Source of the DNA: Saturnia japonica
Taxonomy: Eukaryota > Arthropoda > Insecta > Lepidoptera > Saturniidae
Length of the DNA stretch: 64,000 nt
Assembly (NCBI GenBank): GCA_033032175.1
Contig: CM065326.1
Coordinates: 14,086,299-14,150,298, forward strand
Direction: 5' to 3'
The notes under the pieces are model-generated. The model did not search any database, was not told where the DNA came from, and saw only the letters and a program-made list of their open reading frames with translations. The translations under genes were made by a program, and so were the position numbers. Positions 47,101-55,694 of the stretch are shown piece by piece. Positions within the stretch are counted from its first letter, which is position 1; the number at the start of each line of letters is the position of its first letter.

Positions 47101-50100
47101 TTAGCCATTGAGAGGCCTGAGGTTGGCGGCTTCGCGATCGAGACGCTGTAACGTCTCTACGAGCCGGGGAAAGGCAGCTATGGTTTCGACGAAACCGTAC
47201 TGCTCCATATGAGCCTTGTATGCGAGGATTTCGCGTATCTCATGCTCACGAATGAGCGATAACATAAGGTCATCCATTGTGGTGGCGCGGGACGCTGGAG
47301 CGCGTGGTGCTGGGGCGCGGGGCGCTGGAGCGCGGGGATGTCCATAGCCATAAGGGGCTGTGGTTTGGGGGCCCATGCGTTCTGAGTCGAACGCACGGGT
47401 TTGGGCTGCACCTGGGGTGCGGGGGGGCCTACGGTCGCCTGAGTGCGGCGGGGGGCAGGGAGGGACGGAAAGACCTCTGGATTGAGCAGAGGTTGCTGCG
47501 CCCGGGACCCTGAGGCGGGGGGTGCCCGCTGAGGGGCAGCCTGCCCAGGGCGGCGGGGGTGCATGGTGTGCGGGGCCTTGGGGCATCCGCGATAGTTCGC
47601 AGGATGTCCCTCCTCCCTGCATAGTACGCAGCTCGGGGGGGTGTTAGAGTCACGCTGACGCGTGCACTCCCTGGTTGGGTGGTCTTCGAGGCACTTAACG
47701 CACCTCGGACGAAGGAAGCAGTTGCGGGCAGAGTGTCCGTACAACTGGCAGTTGTGGCATTGGGAGGGCTTCGAATTTTTGTATGGAGGCTCTACGGTTA
47801 TTCCGGAGAGCTCGCATACAATTTCCAAATTGAATATTTTTTTGCCCTCAGGCGTTTTATCTAAAATTAACACGAGCATTGGAAGGGCTCGTTTCTCTTT
47901 ATTGTACATCCGATGTACCTCTCGGATGGGGAATTTTTGGGCTTCTATGGAGGCAAAGACTTCCTCTGGTGATATCTCGACGGGGATACGCCGAAGCACA
48001 ACCCGTAAGACACGCTCCTCTTCGAGGGCGTAAGTGTAGTAGGGAATGTTCCTACTACGGAGGAGGGTGGTCAATCTGCGATGGCAGTTTGACGTGCTCA
48101 TCGTCAGGGAGATACCTGTCGCGGTATTACGGGCTTTGGTGTAGCCTATTTTTAGTGTTTTGAGCTCATTGGTGAGCTTTGTCCAGACAGTTTTGTCGTG
48201 GATAATTATCGGAGGGGGTTTTTGCTTTTTACCGACGACCGGTTCGTCGGTATTCGAGGAGGGTGCGGGGGCGGCAGAGCCGTTCACAGTTTTTGAAGTT
48301 TTAGCCGCGTTTTCCTCAACGGGGCTATCACGGGGCGCGCGTTTGCGGGATTTGACGACCGTGAATTCGTCATTGTCCGCGGTAGGTTCGGTCGGGATTG
48401 TGATTGGGTTTTGGAAGTGGAGCGAGAGTTCCATTTCCGAGGAGGGGGTTGGACTTAATGGTGCATCCATATCTGTTTCGGCTGGAAGGGCCGAAAAAGA
48501 GTTGTACACCGGTGTTGATTTGGTTGCCGCGGGGGCAACGGGTTTAGCGGGGCGGCCATAGGGACCGGGGGTAAAAGATCGCTGTTGCGATTTTGCTCGG
48601 GACTTAGGGGCGTGGCTCGCGCTTGCGAGGTTAGTGGGGTGGGGGTACTCGGTCGCAGGGACCGAGGCGGGTCGCGTGAAACCGGGTGGCGCGGCGGCGG
48701 GTGAGATCGCGGCGGAGGTGGAGGGGATGGCGTGCGCGGTAACGGCGCTCTGGTTGGCTGACGGCGGACGTAGCGAGTCCGTCATCTGTGACCTACTTCT
48801 ATACTCATTGCTGAGCTCGGGCATGTGGAGGGACATAAAATTAACTAGGCGCTGGTTTTCGGCTTCCAGCTGCCTAAAACGCGCTTCTAACTCGGCGTAT
48901 TTTAATTCGGCCATCGCGGTGGCGGTTTGGAGGTCGGGGGAGTGAATTTTATTCACCTCCCTGCCTGGAGGGCAGGGGGGTACGCCGAATGAATTTAACG
49001 GGCTATCCGAGCCCGGAGCAATGAGACCTGTGTGTCACGGTGTAATGAAACACAGGAAAGGACCTATCGTTTCCCTAGGGGAGTCCCTAGCAGTCTTGTG
49101 GCAGAGGACGCAGGCCGGTATATACCGTGGCTCCGCCCAAACAACCACAAGGATGGATGGTAAGGATAGGAAGGGTTGGGTAGGAGACACCTGGGGCTTA
49201 ACTATGCAAAAAGGCAAAGGCTAAGATTCCCAGGCCCGTCCGAGTTATCGTTTACCTCAGAAGGAAGTAACCGGAGAGCGCTCGGGTCACGCCCCGTTCG
49301 TCTTCGTTAGCACCGTTAGGTATCCGACGAACGACCACTAAACCGTGGATTTGCGTGTCTTTTGAAACAGGATTTCGCGCTGAAAAGCGCGTTTATTATC
49401 GTACTGAAAAGTACGGTTTTTTCGTGTGCACCGAAGTGCTACACGAAATGTGCGAGCGAGACGGCGCTATGCGCGCAACGAGTACCTAGATACTCGCTAC
49501 ACAACAATACACCGACCTCGCTTATAAGACGCGGTATGAAAAGCTTAAAAAACTAGCTTTACACTGTGTACTCTGAACCGGCAGGCCTAGGACCGGGTCC
49601 GTGGATCAGAGTAAACAAGTTGTACACTAATTTAAGCAGAATGCGATAATTCGGAAAGCGATCGAGAGCGCGAGCGGACACGTCCGTTCACGTCAGCGGT
49701 CGAAATCGGAATCAGCGCCTGCCGGTTGGCCCCGGTAGCGCGCCTTTTATATCGTTTGTCGGAGAGCGAGACCGTACTGCTCTTTAGCAAATATGGGCAT
49801 GCCCGCTAACCGCGGGGGTGCTTCGTGGTTGCACTATTGCTATCTCTATCGACGTTATTATTATTACTTGTATGCAAAGTACAATAAATCGTTAATATCA
49901 CTAACTTTAACATTATAGGTTAATAAACATGGTAGATACAAAGCGTTAAACATTGCAACTTTAAAACGTCTTGAAACTCGTTATATACACACTATTTGAT
50001 GTTACAAACATTATAAAACATATAGAGAAGGCTAATTTACCTATATAACACAAAACATTACATACAACTTCTATATAATATGAATTATCGACGATATATG

Positions 50101-52361
50101 ATTTTAGTACTTTAAGTGATTATTTCTATTAAATTACAAACATTTTCATAACTTATTTACTTTTCTTATAGTAATACATTCGAAACATTAGAAACACTAG
50201 ATCTATGATTGTTTGTATAAATTATTCATCCCTACAACTTATATTTACAATTGCTATTTTCGTATCATTACGCTTAGGCCTATGCGTCGCTAACAAGTAT
50301 GTATATAAACCTATAATCTATAATAACTCACCAAACAATCTCATATTAAACTAGATGGAGCTAAGATAACTCGTCGCTGTGGATACTGTAGTATCTATGG
50401 ACGTATGAGGCTACTTTTTATTTGGATACTATGGTATGAAAAAAAGGCTTCAGGGGTTAAGAAACTTATTGGAATGTTACAAAACTATTCAAATCTATTA
50501 AGAACATTAATATCTACCTAAATACACACAATGCAACATTACGGAATAATAAACTTCGTAAATATTAAACTGTAAACATTACAACACAAAATGGCCTATA
50601 AACATGTTATGTATGAATTATAACATTACAAACAGGTTAGTATTCACGTATAAGCCTAACTATTCTTATAAAATCACAAACATTACACATAACTGGTTTA
50701 AAATAAAGATTATCAATGAAATATAAGTTCAGTACATTGAAATTATAAGCTTTACTACTACGTATTTACTATCTTTAAATACCTAAACTCTTTATTTTTA
50801 AACTAGCAATAGTAAATCAATGATTATTATAATATGTAAATGCTTATTCCTTAAGCCTAGCAACTTAAACCTACAATTATTTGTCCATGTTATTTTCTAA
50901 ACCATCACGTCTAGCCCTATGGGTCACTAACAGATATATATATATATTTATATAAGTAACATAATCTCAAAATTTAAAAAATTATATATTTTTCAAAAAC
51001 TGTTACTTTCCGCACTCTTTCCTTCACAGGAAATTACCTTTCCCGTCACTTCCCTCTCCCGCCCCTTCATAGTATCAAATCAGTGTTGTAATGATACGTA
51101 AAACTGACACTATTTTGTATTGTCATTGTTAGTTATCATTTGTGTGCCTAGCAGTTGAGAGTGTTTTTATGTACACCTGTTGGTGAAAACAACGTTTGAC
51201 TACCACCATGACTCTGAAGCCCCAGGTTTCATGTTCTGCCATGCCATCTAAAGAATTGAGTGTAGTGCAAGTGTTGGACTCTAGTGAGCCATTTGTAGGG
51301 AAATGTCATAGACTGGCTCAGTGAATATTCTTGGTGAAGAAAAATAAAAATAGTGCATAAAGATATTTTTCAAGAATTAATTAATGGCAATACAATATGT
51401 ATATAAAATTGATTAAAAAACCATTAATTAATATGTAATTTGTTTTACTTTAACAATACCTATTAGAATAGATAACTAACAAATAAAATAGGTTAGGTTC
51501 AACTTATGTTAAAGAACCAAATTGATTGACTCCAACTCTACCTGGTATGAGTCTCTCCTATCCCTAGTGTTTTTTAAAGCCGGAGGCACATAGGGAGTGC
51601 AGCCTCCACCTACTGTAACGAGGCGAGAATGGATGCCTGTGATTTCTTATGCAAGGGCATAGAAGCTGCTCTACCTGCAGCGCTGGAGACGTTGCAGTCT
51701 CAAAATAGATACAGAAATTCCTCAGAATCAGTCCCCCTATTGTTTTCTGATGAATGGGGTTCTTCCCCTTCCGTAGGGGAGCCCTTCCCCTCCAAGGGGT
51801 CACCCCTTGTTTTTTAAACATATTATTAGTTTTAACCCAAAAACTGAGGAAAATTTCGTTAGAATTAAAAATTTTAAAAACTCGAAAAGGGGGGTGCTCC
51901 GCAGCTTTTCTATTTTTAAAGTCTAACAACACACCAGCAGAGAGACAGTTCTACGGCTTCCACAGTTCCCCGAAACTTTAAGTTATAGTGGGATTCGAAG
52001 GCAGTCCGATAGAAGAGAAGTCCGAACTTTTGGATACTAGGCCATATCGCTTAAATATGCATTGGCTGACACCGAAACCAAGAGATTGTCCACAAATTAC
52101 ATTTAGAGTTCACTTTTATGCTTAGAGTGAAACTTATAAAAAATATATAATAAATAACTCACGTCTCTCCTCATCGTTTTCGATTCCTTGTTTAATAACA
52201 TCCAATATGCCAACAAAATATTGATATAATTCCTCGGACATTTTCGTACCTCGTCCCATTTGGCCTTTCTTCGCATATTTCTTTGCATTGGATAAGAAAT
52301 TCTTACGCTTCTTACGTTTCCTTTTCATGTTTTGATCATTTTCTACACCACCTTCATTCAT
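34919..52361 (-). CDS. nop9: nucleolar protein Nop9 (8 exons)
   Basis: Nop9 is a Pumilio-like RNA-binding protein of the nucleolus; in yeast it binds the ITS1 side of 20S pre-rRNA and guards it from premature cleavage during 40S subunit assembly. Exons in gene order: 52163-52361, 41769-42436, 40054-40265, 38517-38670, 37312-37440, 36573-36740, 35942-36097, 34919-35155. All donors are GT and acceptors AG, phases agree, and the sum is 1923 nt (640 aa), close to the ~636-666 aa of known Nop9. Seen: a basic N-terminus (MKRKRKKRKNF, nucleolar-targeting type), then GNQLGCRVVELLL, FTSHVIETLLR, NHILRSSLKCLSG and HGSVILQTVLDF, which are Pumilio-type helical repeats, then a basic C-terminus. No coding lesion. 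Intron 1 is 9.7 kb because of transposon insertions. Confidence 0.94.
35491..35748 (+). mobile_element. tRNA-derived SINE, family A, copy 4
   Basis: Lies in nop9 intron 7, antisense to the gene. B-box GGGTTCAAGTCCC, CTCGCCCCC block and TTATGTTATG tail. Confidence 0.85.
35942..36097 (-). CDS. nop9: nop9 exon 7
   Basis: 52 codons, RPAKAVTGLLELTPEQLMVV to DKLIWRLK, between ATCGGCAG and GTGAGT. Easy to miss because no single long frame marks it; it is required to keep the Pumilio array continuous. Confidence 0.9.
36573..36740 (-). CDS. nop9: nop9 exon 6
   Basis: 56 codons, SLEKALKCSDQENQKYF to VILQTVLDFQ, between ATTGCAG and GTACAT. Confidence 0.92.
37312..37440 (-). CDS. nop9: nop9 exon 5
   Basis: 43 codons starting FEPMFDELSDKFGALLACGN, a Pumilio repeat segment; donor GTAAGT. 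The plus-strand frame here is a shadow. Confidence 0.92.
37763..37850 (+). mobile_element. Jockey-family LINE 3'-end fragment (J6)
   Basis: In nop9 intron 4, antisense. From CAAGTCCGGCGAAGCTGTAA to GTAGTCAGTTC and an A-run. Confidence 0.87.
37872..38356 (+). repeat. unclassified dispersed repeat R, copy 4
   Basis: In nop9 intron 4, directly after J6. Contains GTGACATGATGTGGTTTTTA, GATTATAAATATAAACTGG and GGAGCCACTCTCTTG, ends AACAAGAAGAAGATG. It has ~130 bp extra in the middle (about 37950-38105) relative to R copy 6. Confidence 0.68.
38517..38670 (-). CDS. nop9: nop9 exon 4
   Basis: Completes Arg and continues ALEAALFVAKKKMYTQIYAK; ends NIKEE before GTAGAA, a weaker donor that preserves phase 0. 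Confidence 0.88.
38671..40053. other. nop9 intron 3, no gene
   Basis: 1.4 kb of AT-rich intron in which no element or coding frame was recognised. Confidence 0.55.
40054..40265 (-). CDS. nop9: nop9 exon 3
   Basis: Acceptor TTTACAG, then VLLYAVKNVDKSLTNDLLKK. Contains an acidic loop with DDEKKDKIDVEDYDGEEK. Donor GTGAGT in phase 2. Confidence 0.9.
40517..41560 (-). pseudogene. Tc1/mariner-superfamily transposon with broken transposase
   Basis: In nop9 intron 2, same strand as the gene. The left end ACAGGGTGTCCGCCGGGAA looks like a mariner-type terminus. On the minus strand the transposase reads SDEAHFHLNGYVNKQ (first Asp, about 41430-41480), TVWCAIWSGGIIGPYFFENE, VWYQQDGATSHT (second Asp), VDWPPRSPDLT (third Asp) and a C-terminus RGRHLSDIVFHT. 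About 36 residues separate the last two Asp. A TGA replaces a codon at the VNGE/YRDM junction near 41029, and a 237-bp element splits the gene at 41149-41385. The N-terminus was not found. Confidence 0.85.
41149..41385. mobile_element. short TIR element with 8-bp TSD inside the transposon
   Basis: Ends GCTTGCGCCG and CGGCGCAACC form a 10-bp terminal inverted repeat with one mismatch. AGGTGACT is duplicated at 41141-41148 and 41386-41393. Removing the insert with one duplication restores a continuous transposase reading across the site, which proves the insertion. An 8-bp TSD fits hAT, P or Merlin-like superfamilies. Confidence 0.85.
41769..42436 (-). CDS. nop9: nop9 exon 2
   Basis: Acceptor TTTTTCAG. 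The split codon completes His, followed by VLVNNVLERTKDEELN. The Met near the exon start is internal and not an initiation site. Ends SALLQ before GTGAGT (phase 0). Includes a Lys/Arg-rich linker KKKRKLKNR. Confidence 0.93.
42437..42550. other. start of nop9 intron 1 remnant
   Basis: AT-rich, with a short TA microsatellite at about 42481-42492. Confidence 0.5.
42551..42845 (+). repeat. unclassified dispersed repeat X, copy 2
   Basis: Collinear with 8271-8590: CTGTGAGATTTGGAATG, GTGCAGAAAGCTAAAATGTG and CTGGTCGAATTTCAACCCCT. Confidence 0.72.
43050..43532. other. GC-rich block, left part of the Jockey target
   Basis: Notably GC-rich and CpG-rich against AT-rich surroundings. Its right part lies beyond the Jockey at 49732-49850 and includes CCTTTTATATCG, a TATA-like string. 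AATAAA occurs at about 43420. The short frames on both strands are not credible genes. It could be an old LTR or another mobile element. Confidence 0.4.
43533..43544. other. Jockey target-site duplication, copy 1
   Basis: TGCCGGTTGGCC, repeated exactly at 43649-43660 and 49720-49731. Confidence 0.92.
43545..43648 (-). mobile_element. Jockey-family LINE 3'-end fragment (J7), duplicate at the same site
   Basis: 25 T, then ~79 bp identical to the end of the adjacent full-length copy except one base (ATAGC for ACAGC), including the private variant CTATCGTCAAAC not seen in the other fragments. Flanked on both sides by the 12-bp target sequence. Confidence 0.9.
44205..47108 (-). CDS. Jockey ORF2: endonuclease / reverse transcriptase (intact)
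   Basis: 967 aa. The N-terminal apurinic-type endonuclease shows LLVQET near residue 40, GDLNSGH near 140 and DSDHRPV near 211. The reverse transcriptase shows SPGPDGIRNEVL near 455, SYRPISLLNTLGK near 515, FDVAKAFDKVWHEG near 590, SGVPQGSILAPSLFN near 645 and the active site LYADDTV near 677. The C-terminal domain ends in Arg/His-rich sequence. It nicks target DNA and copies the element RNA at the nick. Its ATG (47106-47108) lies 3 nt upstream of the stop of the alternative ORF1 C-terminal frame (ATGGCTAA overlap), suggesting termination-reinitiation. Length and motifs are complete for the clade. Confidence 0.95.
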   Translation of the reverse strand: MAKLKPRGLNISFFNARNLYPQRDLVATYLKDHQIDILLVQETLLKRGKRNPSIANYNIVRNDRDGRGGGTLIYYKRSLYCMPIDPPILTNMEVSVCRLGMTDHPSITIVSVYLSPTKVPLRSDLEKLLSLGTSVIIAGDLNSGHTSFNNWRDTSNGVILEGLSDELNFDVIAPPTPTHFQDHCTPTVLDIALLKNIALQVRLIRVVHELDSDHRPVILQLGQLDDSSPPTVTMVDYAKLKHYLADRQSSPSLVRVPDVLESVAHVDLAIDSLVDHLQVGIGEASREVEAANDRRFVLPADVRALLTEKNAATRAHDSYPTDANRARLRALQRAVKARITELKSHRWDTLVEGLRPSHLTYWKVAHALKIDTQPRMPPLERGPGTTPAFDTIDKAECLAACLESQCSPNSVKNTDRVRDIEARVEELNKPPASESLSPVTSEEISAILKSLKLRKSPGPDGIRNEVLKLLPDHLIALLVCIFNVAIANCHFPAVWKTAIVIGIHKPGKSTSLPDSYRPISLLNTLGKIYERILLNRLKSVIEEKNLYPPEQFGFRARHSCTHQVHRLTEHILFNFSELSKPRRKLAVFFDVAKAFDKVWHEGLVYKLYSHEVPDRLVKIIRDYLKDRTFRYRVEGELSTPHPIRSGVPQGSILAPSLFNLYVSDLPKLQEKVEVGLYADDTVIYSSQRQTRNLKCRIQRAVTTLWKWFNDWRIAINPTKSAAVLFDQTATKIPQKLKDNPLELFGNPIPWEKATKYLGVTLDSRLSFIRHINLVRKRASWTLARLHPLLCAASKMSTRHKLTLYKMCIRPIMTYSCVAFAHMPSYNWERLQAIQNKFLHRLTGAPWFVRMEDLHRDMDLPSIHAYAKHLSRSYFDTASNHANPLIKAAASYVPDPNACRRKRRPRNIFTDPPDQTEKANAFYADTVSPNRACHRPRPRNHRSLRRGRAVNFAPAHPSRPPSLAATQA
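47178..48956 (-). CDS. Jockey ORF1: Gag-like RNA-binding protein (C-terminus frameshifted)
   Basis: 592 aa as an open frame. N-terminal coiled-coil-like ELEARFRQLEAENQRLVNFM, a Pro/Ser-rich middle, then three zinc knuckles: CHNCQLYGHSARNC, CVKCLEDHPTREC and CVLCREEGHPANYRGC. It binds element RNA. After about 47300 the frame turns into implausible sequence, while the overlapping frame (within 47101-47622) ends with the well-formed MDDLMLSLIREHEIREILAY and a stop that overlaps the ORF2 ATG. So one indel in the Ala/Pro/Arg-rich stretch near 47280-47350 probably displaced the last ~58 codons. Confidence 0.92.
   Translation of the reverse strand: MNKIHSPDLQTATAMAELKYAELEARFRQLEAENQRLVNFMSLHMPELSNEYRSRSQMTDSLRPPSANQSAVTAHAIPSTSAAISPAAAPPGFTRPASVPATEYPHPTNLASASHAPKSRAKSQQRSFTPGPYGRPAKPVAPAATKSTPVYNSFSALPAETDMDAPLSPTPSSEMELSLHFQNPITIPTEPTADNDEFTVVKSRKRAPRDSPVEENAAKTSKTVNGSAAPAPSSNTDEPVVGKKQKPPPIIIHDKTVWTKLTNELKTLKIGYTKARNTATGISLTMSTSNCHRRLTTLLRSRNIPYYTYALEEERVLRVVLRRIPVEISPEEVFASIEAQKFPIREVHRMYNKEKRALPMLVLILDKTPEGKKIFNLEIVCELSGITVEPPYKNSKPSQCHNCQLYGHSARNCFLRPRCVKCLEDHPTRECTRQRDSNTPPSCVLCREEGHPANYRGCPKAPHTMHPRRPGQAAPQRAPPASGSRAQQPLLNPEVFPSLPAPRRTQATVGPPAPQVQPKPVRSTQNAWAPKPQPLMAMDIPALQRPAPQHHALQRPAPPQWMTLCYRSFVSMRYAKSSHTRLIWSSTVSSKP
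49732..52162. other. rest of nop9 intron 1, no gene
   Basis: 49732-49850 is the GC-rich right flank of the Jockey target. Then about 2 kb of very AT-rich sequence with many imperfect ACAAACATTA-like motifs but no clean period. A GC-richer patch at 51570-51930 gives frames on both strands with no recognisable product. Confidence 0.5.
52163..52361 (-). CDS. nop9: nop9 exon 1
   Basis: Start ATG at 52361. Encodes the basic N-terminus and YFVGILDVIKQGIENDEER. Donor GTGAGT after a split codon (phase 1). Confidence 0.92.
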
Positions 52362-53395
52362 TTTGTGCGTGTTATAGTTTATTTTGTTACAACTTTACAA
52401 GACAACGCGAACGCTGTAAATTTTTGAGGTTATCTATGTATTCAGTAGACATGTGTAAGTACTGTGAGTCATGTATTACGCGTAATATGTCACGACCGCG
52501 TACTGTAACAGTAACCTATAACCCAACAAAATTTTGCATGTCACTTAACTCTAAACATGACGTTCTATAGCAAGATTACCAAGAGGTTAAAAGATAGGTC
52601 CGTTGCGTTCTAAGTACTGTACGTAAGTACTGGTAAGTACTGAAATGTTCTGTAATGTTTAAAATATTTCGAGTTATCGTTGTTATCGAATGATAACATT
52701 ACTATTTCTCATAATCGCCCACCACTATTAGAAATATTTCATAATCACTTAATGGTTAAGTTTGAAGGAAAATCAACTTTTTCAATAAAGCAGAATAAAG
52801 CTTGCGTTTTCATAACGCCGTGTCGACACTCGTAAAAGTAAACTATACAAATAGGCAATAATAAAATGTCTATTTATGACATCAGAACATTCAGTACAAT
52901 AGCACATACGTAATTGTTAGCGGGCTTATTAATGCGTTATTTCAGACGGGTCATGTTTAGAGTACTGAGTACTGCTCTAATGCCATATTACGCAGCACGA
53001 AATGTCATGCCTTATGGCATTACTTCATAGAGTACTGTTTTGCGCATGTCTAGTATTCAGTATTGTACTAATTGTACTGTGCGTTTTGTTCAGAAACGGT
53101 TTTAATAAACAGTTCTTCTATGAAAAACGAACGAACTGTTTCTCTATAATAACAAAAACAAGTTTCAAAACGAACGAGACCATTTTATGATGGAACAGAT
53201 CTACATTGATGGTTAAAAGGACTTAATTGAATGAACAGTAAACCAATACAAGAAACTACTTTAAATTTGAAGTAACGAATAAGCTACAATGAATCTTATC
53301 GCTAAGCATATACAATACAAATTTGGTTTTAAAAGAAAAACGAAAACGAAGGAAACTGTTTTTGGTTAAATGTCAAATGTTCGTTTTTCCAGTAG
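52362..53395. other. nop9 upstream region
   Basis: Presumed nop9 promoter and 5' UTR side. No TATA or initiator assignment is safe. A few AACTGTTT-type short repeats occur at 53095-53350. The frames at 52283-52570 and 53002-53190 are unsupported. Confidence 0.45.
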
Positions 53396-53531
53396 GTACA
53401 GTTTAAGGATGAAAAAAAAAACGATTTTTTTAAAAATCGATTAATAATCAATTATTTTTTATAAAATCTATTTTTTTTCACGGGTGATTTTTTTTTGATG
53501 GATCTAATGTACATTTTTTTGTGACAGTAGG

Positions 53532-53750
53532 TATTCAATCACCCTTCTTCTTACTAACTTGCCAACTAGTCTTCTTTATTGAAAACCATTACTGCCATTA
53601 TCAAGTTAACATAGTAGTAAACAAGATGGTGGCTCCTTTGTTAGAACTTTCTAGAGAGTTTTTGTGGCACATCAAAATGTATGCTTCCAGTTTATATTTA
53701 TAATCCATTTCACATGCTCAAGCTATATCACACAAAACGCTATCAGTATT
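53532..53750 (-). repeat. unclassified dispersed repeat R, inverted copy 5
   Basis: CTTCTTACTAACTTGCCAAC, AACAAGATGGTGGCTCC and CCAGTTTATATTTATAATCC are the reverse complement of R blocks in R copies 1 and 6. Confidence 0.7.
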
Positions 53751-53784
53751 ATATAATATAGGGTCTAAAACCTAAGTTAATGGA

Positions 53785-54441
53785 TCTATACTAGTACTAT
53801 TAAGCTGAAGAGTTTGTTTGTTTGTTTGGTTGAACGCTCTAATCTCAGGAACTACTTCTTCGAACAGAAAAAATAATTTTTGTTTGATACCCCAGTGATC
53901 GAAGAAAGCCTATAGACTATATAACATCACGCTACGACAAATAGAACAATACGATCAATTAAAAATATTGCAAAAACAGGGAAGGATTATTGCTTTTGAG
54001 AGCTTCCATTGCGTGCGATGCGTAAATGCGTAAAGTTACTTAACAATCATGTGTGACGGAATTGTTTCTCTTAAAAAGTTAAAAAAAAGTCCGTGATAGC
54101 ATTTGGCTATCTTTTAAAGTTGACTCAATATAACCTTTTTAAAGGTAATAAAATTTGTTCTAAAATAATGCATTATTTGCGAAGGTGTTTCTATAAATAT
54201 GGTATTTACCTTATTGAAATAAAATATTCATAACAAGTATTTAGTTTCAATAAAATTGTCCAAATTGTCAATAAATATATTAGGAAATATCACAGTTTTA
54301 AAATAAATCCGCAGCAAAGTAATGAAAGTTTCAGCTCCTTTAGAATTGTATTAAAGGTGCCTACGACCCAATCTTTCTAATCCTCTCTCTCTCTCTCTCT
54401 CTCTCTCATGTGACGCAGACGAAGATGCGTGAGTCAGTTAG
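53785..54441 (+). mobile_element. Helitron-like non-autonomous element, type 2, copy 2
   Basis: Starts TCTATACTAGTACTATTAAG, contains TTGAACGCTCTAATCTCAGG and CATCACGCTACGAC, and ends CAGTTAG before T. Includes a (TC)n tract at 54382-54407. Confidence 0.5.
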
Positions 54442-55694
54442 TAAAAAATAAAAACCAAATACCAAAAAATTTCATTTTAAGATCCCACCAAAAACTTCAA
54501 TCGCCCATATATATCGTTATTTATAATTAAATAATGAGTTGCTTTTTAATTTAATATTGTATTTTTGTGTTCAAAAGGATTGTAATACAGGTAATGGAAG
54601 GCAACACCCGCGTCTTTGGAATTATTTACGCAGTGTATAATAATTTTTAGCTGTGCCCCACGGTTTCTCACGTGTTAATTTATACGACAAACACCGCAAC
54701 GCCAGTGCTCCCGTATAGCCTATCATCATTTTTCTTCCCACAAATACAAAGTACATATTTAAATTTTTCATTATCTCCTAAACTATGTGTCCAAATAACA
54801 TGCAAAAGAGCAAAATTTAACTTCATAAAATTGTCTTTAAGATGATGTAACTCTTGTTCGTAAGGATTAATATACCACGTGTAAAATAATGATCTTTAAT
54901 CACTTTTTAATGTTAAACCACTCTTTGTTATATAATAGCTTATTGTGGGTTATGCATAAGATAAAGGCATATGCTATTGAGGACTATTTTAAAGATGTAC
55001 TAAGGCCCAATATTTTAGTACAACATGTATTTACGTAAAACTAAAAATTATCGCAGCACACTTGGATAAAGCAGTTCGGGAGAGCTTTGTGTTCCGACTT
55101 ACTTTTCAAAAATCAATATTAAAGACGTGTATCTTGATGCTAAATAGGCTATACCATTCCTTGTGAATCAATCTATCATATACAAAAAGAATTTTTCAAA
55201 TAAGACTGGTAGTTTCAGAGATTAAATATTAAACTAAAAAAAAACATAAAAACACTTCCGCCTTGTTAAATTAGTATACATATAATATATAGTATAGATA
55301 ACACTTTTGAAATTTAAAGAATATTCCTACTTTGAAAACCAAATTCCGAGGATAAAAGGTCGTAAACTGATATGGAAAAAAAATTCTTTACTTCTTATTC
55401 AACCTTACTATACAACAAAATTTGGTACAAGAATGGGCATTCTCTGTTATTAACAATATTTTTTGTCTTTTTATTGAAATATGTAAATTTAAATTGATTA
55501 AGAAAGTTATGATTCTAAATATTTCAGGTTTTAATTAAATTTCTAAAGAAAATATAAAAAAAAATCGATTTTTGATAAAATCAATTATTTTTTGAACAAA
55601 AATCCATTATTAATTATCGATTATATAATTATTTTAAATAACCGATTTTTTTAAAATCGATTTATTTTTAGAAATTCACATCCCTAGTACAGTT

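Larger units (their letters stand above)
43661..49719 (-). mobile_element. full-length Jockey-clade non-LTR retrotransposon (J8)
   Basis: 6.06 kb in minus orientation: 763-bp 5' UTR (49719-48957), ORF1, ORF2, ~520-bp 3' UTR and a 20-nt poly-A (43661-43680), bounded by the 12-bp TSD TGCCGGTTGGCC (43649-43660 and 49720-49731). ORF2 is uninterrupted. ORF1 has one frame change near its end. It is a young insertion, in the sense direction within nop9 intron 1, so its own promoter and poly-A signals could affect nop9. Confidence 0.94.
53404..55686. mobile_element. hAT-like non-autonomous element with nested repeats
   Basis: GTACAGTT is duplicated at 53396-53403 and 55687-55694, directly outside TAAGGATG and CATCCCTA, which form an 8-bp inverted terminus with one mismatch. 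Sub-terminal A/T-rich stretches with ATCGATT motifs are also roughly inverted. The 2.28-kb interior encodes no transposase and contains repeat R copy 5 and a Helitron-like element, so it either captured or later received them. Confidence 0.72.

Noticed and set aside
51564..51932. 122-codon minus-strand frame in nop9 intron 1
   Set aside because: Overlapping frames on both strands in a GC-richer patch; no domain or splice linkage.
54382..54407. (TC)n tract as a regulatory element
   Set aside because: A simple microsatellite inside a Helitron-like repeat; also pyrimidine-rich in the sister copy near 9765.
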